Shown here in pieces: positions 54,937 to 64,000 of a DNA stretch of 64,000 nt. The notes under the pieces were generated by a model that saw only the letters and a program-made list of their open reading frames with translations, ran no database searches and was not told where the DNA came from. The stretch covers positions 51,743,836 through 51,807,835 of the forward strand of contig CM055095.1 of the NCBI GenBank assembly GCA_029204225.1, in the 5' to 3' direction. How positions within the stretch are numbered: the stretch's first letter is position 1; the number at the start of each line of letters is the position of its first letter. This stretch comes from Diphasiastrum complanatum (lineage: Eukaryota; Streptophyta; Lycopodiopsida; Lycopodiales; Lycopodiaceae). Made by a program: the position numbers and the translations under genes.

Positions 54937-57900
54937 CAACATCTCAGTTGAGTTTAAAGTCTACGCTATACATGGAACATACCTCCATGATAGTATCAAC
55001 AAGTAAAAACTTTTTACATAACTTCATCCAAGCCAAGTTTAGCTCTAAAAGTTTCAAACTTTTCCTTACTTAGAGCTTTCGTAAATACATCAGCAAGTTG
55101 TAACATTGTAGAACAATGTGTAATACTTATATCTTCATATTGTAGCTTTTCACGCACAAAGTGATATTTCACTTCAATATGCTTTGTTCTCATGTGAAAA
55201 ACAGGATTCTTAGCCAACTATATTCCACTTTGGCTATCACAGAAAATAACAGTAGGATGTACCTACTTCATGGCAATCTCACTCAACACCTTACGCAGCC
55301 AAACAGCTTCCTGAGTAGCAGAACTTAACGCTTTATACTCAGCTTCTATAGAATTCTTGCTAGACCATGAAAAACAGCCACTACCAATATTAAAAGTATA
55401 CCCTGTAGTTGGCTTTCTATCATCTACACTTCCTGCCCAATCAACGTCAACATAGCCTTGCAACCTAGGTAAAGCACTTTGTTTCTTATAGACCAAGCCA
55501 AGGTTACGTGTGCCCTTCACGTACCTCAATATCGTCTTCGCTGCTTTCCAATGGTCCATAGTAGGTGATGACATAAATCGACTAATCAAGCTCACAACAT
55601 AGCAGATATCAGGACGAGTAGTCGTAAGATAAATCAAACTCCCGACTAGTTGAAGAAATAATGTAGCGTCAACTTGACCACTATCATCAACACGAGACAA
55701 CTTCTTACCAGCTTCACATGGAGTGATGAAGGTTTGCACTCTGTCATGTGGAATCTCTCTAATATCTCGCGTACGTACTTGCTTTAATATAGCCTGATGT
55801 CATTGCCATTCTGCCATACTTCGACTCCCAAGCAATAGTGCATAAGATCTAAATCTGTCATCTCAAATTGCTTGCACAAGTTGCCTTTCATAGAATGAAT
55901 GAGATTCTCATCATTGCCCATGATAATAATTGGTTGATTCGTCCATACCATGCACGCGGCGCTTGCTTGAGGCCATAGAGTGCTTTGCGTAGCTTGCATA
56001 CCTTTTGCTCTTGCTCCTTCGCAATGAAGCCTTGTGGTTGAACCATGTATACTTCCTCCTCCAAGTCACCATTCAGAAATGCGGATTTCACATCCATTTG
56101 ATGGATCTTCCACCCAAAATGAGATGCTAAGGTGATGATAAGGCGTAGCATAGTCCACTTAGCCACGGGAGCAAATGTTTCTTCGTAGTCAATTCCTTTG
56201 TTTTGCTCATAAACGTGCCTTATGCTTTGCTATTGTGCATCCGCACGAAACTTTGTTCTAGACACCCATTTGTTGTCAATGGGTTTCTTTCCAAGTGGTA
56301 AGTCAACTAGCTCCCACGTACCATGCCTGTGGATAGACTCCATCTCCTCTTCCATTGCCCTTTGCCACTCTTTGTGATCCTTTGCCTCATCAAAGGTTGA
56401 TGGCTCTCGACACTTCAAAACGTCACTCATTAGGTCATAGTTCACATGATAGCGATTGGGAGGCTTCCTTTCCCGCGTTGATCTTCTCACTTCTTCTTGC
56501 GTGCTAGATCCTGGTTGCTTTAGCTTTGCATCTTTCATGATCTTTTCATACCACTTAGGTACCTTAGACTCAGGTGATACACTTCTTGGAGAGTATGTGT
56601 CCCAAGGAGTGTCCGAGTAATGTCTCTTACTTCCAACAAGTTTCTCCTTCGTTGCTCCTATCGGCAAGTACCTTGCCCTAGGCTCCTCTCATACTCACCC
56701 TCTCGAACTTCGTCTTCGTGTGCATCAACCTGTGGAGCATCCTCTTCGTGTTCTTCTTCCAAGATTGTGGGAAGTCTTTTGATGCTTTCAAAACCTGGAT
56801 GGTCTTTATCCTCAAACCTATGCAACTCATCAAAGATAACATCTTTGCTAAGACACCTATACGCCTTTGTCCTCTCATCATAACCGACAAAGATACACTT
56901 GATCGCTTTGGCATCAAGCTTGATTCGCTCCTCCTTTGGCACATAAGCCCTACACCCAAAGATTTGAAACTTGTCAATCTTTGGCTTCATTCCTGTAAGT
57001 GCCTCTTCGGGAGTCACATTTGGAACCGCAACTGGAAACTCCTGTTTTGCAAGAACGTTGCCACATTGCACACTTCCGACCAAAGAGAATTTGGCAAGCC
57101 CATTTGCTTCATCATGGAGCGTGCCTTTTCCATAATGGTTCTATTCTTCCTTTCTGCTACACCATTACTATGCGGCATGTGAGATTGAGTGAATTGTCTT
57201 TTGATGTCATGTTCCTTGCAAAAGCCCTCAAAATCATCAGATTTGTATTCGCCCCCTCTATCTGATCTTAGCACTTTGATTCGTGCATCCAGTTGGTTCT
57301 CCACTAAAGCCTTAAACTCCTTGAAGTGAGCAAAAGTGTTAGATTTCTTCTTCAAGAAATAAATCCACGTCCTCCTGAGTAATCATCCATGAAAGTCATA
57401 AAATAATAGGCTCCTCCCATCGACATGGTCTTCATTGGGCCGCACAAGTCACTATGAATGAGTTCAAATGGTTTCTTGGCTCTCGCAGCTCCACCTTTCT
57501 CCCTATGATGCTTCCCCATAATGCATCCTTCACATATGGCGTGATGATCATCCTATAGTGCTGGTAATCCTGTTACCATCTTCAGCTTCGCCATCAATCT
57601 TAAGCTCCCATAGTTTAAGTGGCCTAATCTTCTATGCCACAATTTCAGATTGTGATGTTGTTGAAGTAGCCAAACCATATTCACCTGGTTTTGCAGCATC
57701 CAATTTGTGGAGGCCACAGTTTATATCCCGATATTCTTTTGCTACCACCTTGTAGTTGTGGTCCATATCTTTCATCAGGCATCCATCCTTGACAAACTCA
57801 ACCTTAAGATGTTGATTTGCCATCACACCAACCAAAAGCAAACTCTTTTGAGTCCAGGAACATAAAGCACATTGGGAATGTTCTTGATCTTACCATCAGG

Positions 57901-57960
57901 AAACTGCACATTACATTGCCAACGCCCTGAATTTGGTATTCCTCCCCATTAGCTAGTGAA
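54937..57960 (-). pseudogene. Copia polyprotein with deleted RT active site
   Basis: Minus strand from 57960: pre-integrase ('HLKVEFVKDGCLMKD', 'GLHKLDA'); integrase at 57355-57010 ('FKEFKALVENQLDARIKVLRSDRGGEY', 'HMPHSNGVAERKNRTIMEKARSM'); 'FGCRAYVPKEERIKLDAKAIKCIFVGYDERTKAYR' (56960); RT start (56400-56230, 'ATFDEAKDHKEWQRAMEEEMESIHRHGTWELV'); 'HQMDVKSAFLNGDLEEEVYMVQPQGF' and 'QAPRAWYGRINQ' (56110-55940). Then, after a ~60-residue gap lacking YVDD, 'IIIMGNDENLIHSMKGNL', followed by 'ALSAATQEAVWLRKVL' RNase H and 'ADVFTKALSKEKFETFRAKLGL' (55014). Gag and protease are absent, cut at about 57960. Confidence 0.92.
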
Positions 57961-57975
57961 TCTTAGCTTGTAACT

Positions 57976-57987
57976 TGGTATCAGAGC
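57976..57987 (+). other. Copia primer-binding site (initiator tRNA-Met)
   Basis: TGGTATCAGAGC on the plus strand, the standard copia primer site. No LTR precedes it; sequence before it belongs to, or borders, the minus-strand copia. Confidence 0.88.
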
Positions 57988-58000
57988 ACTTTCCTACAGA

Positions 58001-58745
58001 TTGGTGGAGGCTGTCCAGCGCCCTACCACTCAACCTTCCTGCAGATTGGTGGAGGCTGTCCAGCACCCTACCACCCATCACTTTCATCGATTTTTCTCCG
58101 TCATTTTTGCAGATTGGTGGTGGCTGTCCAGCGCCCTACTGCCCATCACTTTCGACGATTTCTTCGTCATTTTTTGCAGTTTTGGTGAAGGATGTCCAGC
58201 GCCCTGCTAACCCATCACTTTCGTCGATTTTATTGTTTGGTAACTATTGCCCAGCGCCCTACTACCTCATCATTTTCGACACTTTTCGTCACCGATTTGC
58301 TGTCCATTTTTTATATTGAGTAGAGGCTACCGTCTCATTTTCAGCGGTAACCCATCACTTTCGTCGATTTTTTCGGCAGATTTTCATTGTTTTTGTAGAT
58401 TTGGTAGCTATTGCCCAGCGCCCTACTACCTCATCATTTTCGACACTTTTCGTCACCGATTTGCTGTCCATTTTTTATATTGATTGGAGGCTGTCCAGCG
58501 CCCTACTACCGTCTCATTTTCAGCAGTTCTCTTCACCGACTTGCTGTCCGTTTCGGCTATTGATTGGAGGCTGATCGGCGACTTACTTCAACACCCTTTC
58601 CAGCCTATTTTTCAGCATACTGTGGATCTTGGTAGTTGCTGCCCAGCGCCCTATTATCTCACCATTCTCGACGGTTTTTCCGTGGACTTGGTGCTCATTT
58701 TGCTGATTATTTGTCGGCTGTCTAGCGGCCTCTTTCAACACTTTT
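58001..58745. repeat. Degenerate minisatellite in copia leader
   Basis: About nine imperfect units of 45-110 bp, each with 'ttggtggaggctgtccagcg' or 'gtagctattgcccagcgccc', then a 'cta(c/t)t(a/g)cc' run and often 'catcactttcgtcgatttt'. Units at about 58001, 58036, 58104, 58172, 58233, 58399, 58485, 58563 and 58632. It occupies the place of gag between primer site and pre-integrase. Confidence 0.85.
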
Positions 58746-58939
58746 TTCAGATTATTTGGCGCAAGTTGAGGATTCGGATTGGTGGCTAGTTGGCGCATCT
58801 ATTCTGTCATATCTTCAGCTTTTACCTCTCCTTGTTGGCGCTACTGATTGGACGACGGATCAGCACCCACCCAGGTATTGCTTGCGCCCATTTGTACTTC
58901 CTTTTTGCACCTACTTGCTCTCTTTTTGTTCACAGGGAA

Positions 58940-60054
58940 TATAGGAGAAATTAAGCATGTTCTCTATGTTCCAGGTTTAAAGAAGAATTTACTTCCAGTT
59001 TCTGCTATTGCTAAACAGAATATGAAAGTTGAGTTTGATGATCAGAAGTGTCTTCTCAAAGACAAAAACAAAGGTTACAAAGTTGTGGTCAAAGGATCTT
59101 TCGAAGGTCGACTTTACAAACTTGATGCGTCTACATCAAATCATTAGGTTTGTGCAGCTTCTGATAGCATGGAGAGCAGGATGTGGCATAAAAGGTTTGG
59201 ACATCTGAACAATAAAAGCTTATAGGTTCTAAAAGACAATAATATGGTAACAGCATTACCTAATATTGTATCTTCGGAAAAAATCTGTGAAGGATGTGTT
59301 ATGGGCAAGGGTCAAGCATCATCGTCTGTAGTTTCCTAAGGATGGAGCATATAGAGCCAAGGAGAGGTTGGAGCTTGTTCATACAGACTTATGTGGTCCC
59401 ATGCAGACTGAGTCTATAGGGGGAGCATCCTAGTTCATGGTATTTGTGGATGATATTTCCAGGAAAGTATGAATATACTTGCTTAAGTATAAAATTCAAG
59501 CTTTTAAGTTCTTTACTCAGTTCAAATCACTTGTTGAGAAGCAAACAAGAAAGCAAATAAATATTCTACGTTCAAATAAGGGAGGTGAGTCCATATCTAC
59601 AGAGTTCTAGGAATTCTGCAAAGAACATGGAATCAAGAGACAATTTGCTTCGACAAATACACCACATCATAATGGAGTAGTCGAGAGAAAGAACAGGTCC
59701 ATTGGGGAGAGTGCTGGAAGCATGCTATGAGCTAAGAATTTCAAGAATCATTTGTGGGGTGAAGCAGTTTGTACAGCAGTTTACTTACTCAACAGAAGTC
59801 CTACAAAAGCTGTTCTTAATCGAACTCCAAAAAAAGCTTTCACAGGTATAAAACCTAAAGTGGATTATCTACGAGTTTTTGGTAGTATTGCATATGCTCA
59901 TGTTCCTAAAGATCATCGTCAAAAACTTGATTCAAAGGCAATCAAGTGTTTATTCCTTGGTTATGAAGAGGAAGAGAAGGCATATCGCCTTTATAATCTT
60001 ACCAGTAGGAAGGTGATTATGAGCAGTTCGAAGAAAATGAGTCTTCTAACCTAG
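58940..60054 (+). pseudogene. Copia pre-integrase and integrase
   Basis: 'IKHVLYVPGLKKNLLPVSAIAKQNMKVEFD' and 'KGSFEGRLYKLDAST' (58940-59145); then, with stops, 'MWHKRFGHLNNKSL', 'ICEGCVMGKG', '[18 protein letters not shown]', 'FCKEHGIKRQFASTNTPHHNGVVERKNRSI' (59610-59700) and 'WGEAVCTAVYLLNRSPTKAVLNRTPKKAFTG.KPKVDYLRVFGSIAYAHVPKDHR' to 60000. At least four in-frame stops; the metal-binding D, D, E residues are mostly readable. Confidence 0.9.
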
Positions 60055-60060
60055 AAGATC

Positions 60061-61598
60061 ATGAGGAAGATGTATTTTCTCACAACAAAAACTCCGGTTA
60101 TAGATGATGTTCAGGAAGATATAGGTCCATGTGATACAGCTTCTACACCAAGGGTGAGCACACAGGTGGATCTTGGTAAACGTAAGGAAAGGTCAAGAGT
60201 ATTTGATACATATTCTCCTTCTACGTCACCTACAAAGAAATTACCAAGATGGTATTGTGAGACTATACAAGATAGTCAAATGTTGGATGAGGGAGAATCG
60301 AGTCAACAAGGAGCTAAGAGATTGACACGATCAAGTGGATACTATTGTGAAGCTAGTGGAGAAACACATTATGCATTTATGGCTTCAGTATTGGATTTTG
60401 AGGATCCTTTATTTTATGAAGATGCTGCTAAGGAAAAGTTTGGAAGACTGCTATGGATGAGGAGTATTGTTCTATTATGAGAAACGAGACATGGGATCTT
60501 GTTGAACTTCCAGCAGGTAAGAAACCAATTGGTTGCAAGTGGATTTATAGAACCAAGTTCAAGTCTGATGGTTCTATAGATAAGTATAAAGCCAGATTAG
60601 TAGCCAAAGGATATGCTCAGAGGGAAGGAATTGACTATGAAGATACTTTAGCACCTATTGCTAAAATGAGTACTTTGAGGAGTGTTTTGGCGATTGCATC
60701 TCATTTTGGATGGGATATTCAACAAATGGATGTCAAGAGTGCTTTCTTGAATGGTTACCTTGAAGAGGAGGTTTATCTAGAGCAACCTTAGGGTTATGAG
60801 GTTGAAGGCAAAGAGCACTTTGTTTGCAAGTTAAAGAAAGCATTATATAAGTTGAAACAAGCGCCTAGAGCATGGTATATACGCATCAACAATTATTTTT
60901 TGAAGCAGAATTTTCATAAAAGCATGTCAGAGTCAACACTATATATTATGAAAGATTCAGATGACATAGTCATTATTGTTCTCTATGTAGATGATCTTAT
61001 TATCACAGGGTCAAATAAGTCACTAATAGAGAAAATAAAGAACAATCTTTCACAGGAGTTTGATATGAAAGATTTGGAGAGACTTCAGTATTGTTTGGGT
61101 ATTGAGGTTTGGAGGTCAAAGAAAAATCTTTTCATACCACAAGCAAAGTATGCAAGAGAGTTACTCAAGAAGTTTAACATGCTTGATTGGAAGTCCATTT
61201 CTACACCTTATGATCCAGGTGTAAAGCTTACAAAAGAGGAAAATTTTGAAAGTGTGAATGAAACACTTTATAGGCAGCTTGTAGGTAGTCTTATCTATCT
61301 AATGACTACTCGACCAGACAATTCATATGCAGTGGGTATGGTGAGTCAATTCATGTCTTTACCAAAAGTTTGTCATTGGAAAGCAGCAAAGAGGATTTTG
61401 CGTTATGTCAAAGGGACACTCAGGTATGTCATTTATTATGGTAAAGGAACAGACATAAAACTTGAGGGTTTTGCTGATGTTGACTGGGCAGGAAATGCAG
61501 AAGATAGAAGATCGACTACAGGATATACATTTAATCTTGGAACTGGAGCTATATCTTGGAGTAGTAAAAGCAACCAACAATTGCTTTATCTTCTATAG
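60061..61598 (+). pseudogene. Copia linker and reverse transcriptase
   Basis: An acidic Ser-rich linker (60061-60450) leads to RT: 'ETWDLVELPAGKKPIGCKWIYRTKFKSDGSIDKYKARLVAKGYAQREGIDYEDTLAPIAK' motifs from 60480, 'QMDVKSAFLNGYLEEEVYLEQP' then TAG (60789), 'QAPRAWY' (60860), the catalytic 'LYVDDLIITGSN' (60985-61015), 'DLERLQYCLGIEVW', and 'LVGSLIYLMTTRPDNSYAVGMVSQFM' to the RNase H start. One stop and a shift at about 61590, so nearly intact: the best-preserved RT in the window. Confidence 0.92.
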
Positions 61599-61957
61599 AG
61601 GCAGAGTATAGGGCTACTACATCAGCGACTTGTGACGCAATCTAGTTACGAAAGATTCTAAAAGATCTTCATATAGAACAAGTTGAACCTACAATACTTT
61701 GGTGTGACAATCAGAGTTGCATTCAGCTTGCGAAGAATCCGGTGTTTCATAGCAGGTCAAAGCATATTAAAGTTCAACAACATTTCATACGAGAAAAGTT
61801 GCAGAGTGGTGAAGTAGAGTTGATCTACTGTGACACCAATGATCAAGTTGCAGATATCTTCACAAAAGGACTTGGTCGTGAAAAGTTTGAGAAGTTCAGG
61901 ACACTCCTAGGTGTAATTGATAATCAATTATCCATTAAGGGAGAGTGTTCGAATTAA
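61590..61957 (+). pseudogene. Copia RNase H end
   Basis: After a frame change at about 61590: 'SIEAEYRATTSATCDAI', a stop, 'LWCDNQSCIQLAKNPVFHSRSKHIKVQQHFIREKL' and 'DQVADIFTKGLGREKFEKFRTLLGV' to 61957, finishing just before the polypurine tract. Confidence 0.9.
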
Positions 61958-62320
61958 TGGTTAATTAATTAATGGTAGAGGCCAGCCTGCGAGCTAGTTC
62001 AAAGGCCTATTTCTATTTTTAGTATAAGTCAAAGTCTAAGATTGGCTAGGTACCTAAGTTAGTACCATTTCTGCTAGAATAGTATAGAATACCATTTTAT
62101 AATCATGCTAGCATAGATTGCTATTTTTGAGACTTCGTAATTAGCATAGTTGCTTTTACCAAATGGTATAGTAGGCGAATAGCTTTTGCCTTAAAGCAAG
62201 TCCAATCTCTATAAGAGCAGATGGGCACCCTCCTTCATTATCAATTCAGTTCATTGTTCATGAAGCATAGCTTCTTACAATCACTCTCCTTCCTCAATAA
62301 AGTTTCTTCTTCCACTTGAG
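61946..62320 (+). mobile_element. Copia 3' LTR (single)
   Basis: Begins TGTTCGAATTAATGG after the purine tract AAGGGAGAG. Contains a TATA-like 'tctctataagagc' near 62206 and a poly(A) signal 'aataaag' near 62296. The right end is not certain because no partner LTR is present. Confidence 0.7.
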
Positions 62321-62339
62321 TTTGGTGTTTTGTGTGAGG

Positions 62340-63915
62340 ACTAATAAGATTAGTCTAGTGCTACTAGTAGTAATGGAGGTGATAGGGGTCGAGGACATCT
62401 TAGAGGTAGGGACGTCTATGTGGCAGCCTTCCAGCAGTCGAACAGGGATGCGACTGTTGTTGTTGTTAGGAGGTGCTTTTACTTGTGCGACCTCCCATTT
62501 CATTTGGCTATGACCACTGCATGGAGGGATATGATGCAAGCAGTATCTCATATCGGTGTTGATTGGGAAGGCCCGAGCATGGTGAAGTTGAGGACGAGAG
62601 CTAAGTGGCAGTTTGTGGAAAATGACCTACAGCCCATCAGGAAGTCATGGGCGAGGTATGCCTTAGTTCCAACTTCCTTAAAACCTTTGTACTCTCAATT
62701 TCAAGTTTCAACTTTCAACTTTCAAATTTGTAAGTTAAAGTCTCAACTTTCGAAAATCAATTTTATTCTTGAGTCTTGAGTCTTTGACTCTTTGGTGCTC
62801 TAGCTAGTAGCCTGAGGCCTCCAAGTTACTTGAAAGTCGAAACTTTTGTCGAACGTTCTAGGTATGGATGCACCATCCTATTAGATGATTGGACTGATGT
62901 AAGGAGGCACCATATTGTGAATATACCGGTGTCTTCTTGCATAGGCACCATGTTTTTGAAGTCCATTGATATGTCGGAGGAAGGCTTGGCATTGGATGGT
63001 AGGAGATTGTTTTAGTACATCTCACAAGCCATTGAGGAAGTCGAAAAAGAAAATGTTGTCAAAGTATGCACTTTAGTGTATAATGCACATTCAACATTGA
63101 AATTACATTGAACATTGCAATTTGCATTTGCCATTTACAGTTTTTTATGAATTTTGACGTTTGTTGTGACTTGTTTGAACTTTGCGGAATGCTCAATGTT
63201 CATCCAATGTAGAGGTGGTCACGGGTTGCCATGGGGAAGCTTGTGAATGAGAAGTTCCCTTGGATTTTTTGGACTCCTTGTGCTGTACACTGCCTTGACC
63301 TCCTGGTTGAAGATATTGCAAGGTTAACCTGGGTCAAGGAGGTTGTAGACATGGCACGATTCTTGGTGAGATTTGTTACCAAGAGACGAAGGGTGTTGAG
63401 CATGTTCTAGCTTGGAGCTCCAAAGGCCTCCCCCCACTAGGTAACTACTAACTACTGACCAATTTTCAATTCTTAAAATGCTTTTATGTTCTTTTAACTT
63501 TAATTTTATAATATCGAGTGGCTAGCAAATGGCCACTATATGATATTTTGATTTGCAATTTTGTTGAAGCTTCATGTCTGATACAATTTGAATTTTGCTA
63601 TAGCTTGCTGCCTATGACCAATTACCATTCTTATTTCATTCCAGCTTTGCCTTTATGTTCCTTGTTTTGGAGCGGCTCATGAAAGTGCACGCAAGCCTGA
63701 GGCAAATGGTTGTTTCAAACCATTGGGCAAAGTGGGGCCCATCACGAGAGGCCAGTTCCAAGAGATTGAGACAACTGTGCTTTCATCTACATTTGGGGAT
63801 GATGCACAAGCCATTGTCACATCAATGCACCCTATCTATAAAATGTTGTGCCTTACTGATAGAGAAGGTTACACTTTACGCGAGTAGGATCAAGGTGCAC
63901 TCATGGATGACCTGA
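62340..63915 (+). pseudogene. hAT transposase (DUF659-type), spliced, 3' cut by window
   Basis: Exon A (to 62655): 'RRCFYLCDLPFHLAMTTAWRDMMQAVSHIGVDWEGPSMVKLRT', then 'KSWAR'. Exon B 62862-63063: 'YGCTILLDDWTDVRRHHIVNIPVSSCIGTMFLKSIDMSEE', one TAG. Exon C 63213-63440: 'WSRVAMGKLVNEKFPWIFWTPCAVHCLDLLVEDIARLTWVKEVVDMARFLVRFV'. Exon D 63645 on: 'FMFLVLERLMKVHASLRQMVVSNHW'. These are the DUF659/hAT catalytic block in order, with the DDWTD Asp and 'CAVHCLDL' visible. The A-B intron joins frames perfectly with GT-AG. Stops in B and C and a shift at the C-D border make it non-functional. The dimerisation domain would lie beyond 64000. Confidence 0.88.
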
Positions 63916-64000
63916 ATGTATTCAGGTCTGTAGTTAGTACTTACAAGCTAGTACTTAATAGCTACTACTTAGTACTATCGAGATTCAAATTTCATCTATG

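Larger units (their letters stand above)
57961..62320 (+). mobile_element. Copia element with gag replaced by a minisatellite
   Basis: Plus strand. It begins with an initiator-Met primer site but no 5' LTR. A 0.7-kb minisatellite follows; coding resumes at pre-integrase (58940), integrase, RT and RNase H to 61957. The polypurine tract and a 3' LTR start (TGTTCGAATT) are at 61937-61946. Gag and protease are missing. Joined head-to-head to the minus-strand copia, which is likewise missing its 5' part. Confidence 0.85.

Noticed and set aside
1-64000. tRNA, rRNA or organellar genes
   Set aside because: The only tRNA-related sequences I noticed are retrotransposon primer sites; I recognised no rRNA or plastid/mitochondrial genes.

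Overview
This window looks like nuclear DNA of a land plant with a large, repeat-rich genome. The evidence is plant-type degenerate telomere repeats (CCCTAAA), abundant Ty1/copia and Ty3/gypsy elements with plant initiator-Met and Asp-type primer sites, LINEs, a hAT element, long (GA)n/(CT)n tracts, GT-AG introns, and one ordinary plant gene with very long introns. I cannot name the lineage. There are no bacterial, organellar or CRISPR signals.

Layout. 1-5680 is a mosaic: foldbacks, a 25-bp minisatellite, a gag-like piece, a copia fragment, an LTR fragment and a gypsy reverse-transcriptase fragment. 5680-25336 is one nested gypsy element (Asp-type primer site, gag, two protease-like domains, integrase, a late coiled-coil ORF, 1-kb 3' LTR). 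Two other elements are inserted in it: a 6.9-kb DNA transposon at 6807-13684 and a complete copia element at 14556-20459 (97% identical LTRs, TGAGA target duplication). 26061-28652 is a second gypsy on the minus strand. 29201-30393 is a decayed minus-strand gene with SET-like features. 30965-32530 is repeats and telomere-like DNA. 36177-50116 (minus) holds the last seven recognisable exons of a LEC14B/DCAF11-type WD40 gene, whose introns carry LINEs, gypsy debris and (GA)n tracts. 50500-62330 is a copia fragment, a near-complete LINE and two copia elements. 62340 to the end is a hAT transposase.

The most unusual object is the 6807-13684 transposon. It has 35-bp terminal inverted repeats (29/35 matching) and near-identical 5-bp flanks (aaagc/aaatc). 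Its broken transposase gene follows the RAG1/Transib order of landmarks: Asp, Asp, CxxC, His-Cys, Glu. It also contains a minus-strand gene of unknown function, about 14 copies of an 18-bp motif in both orientations, and an intact 151-residue histone H3-like ORF. That H3 keeps the first residues of the tail including K4, but has no lysine from there until the alphaN helix, so the positions of K9, K14, K18, K23, K27 and K36 carry no lysine. A mobile element carrying an H3 that cannot take the usual silencing marks is the lead hypothesis of this report.

Other notable points: the young copia has its reverse-transcriptase core replaced by an in-frame foreign ORF; a LINE family ends in (CT)n rather than poly(A); and a copia element has a minisatellite where gag should be.
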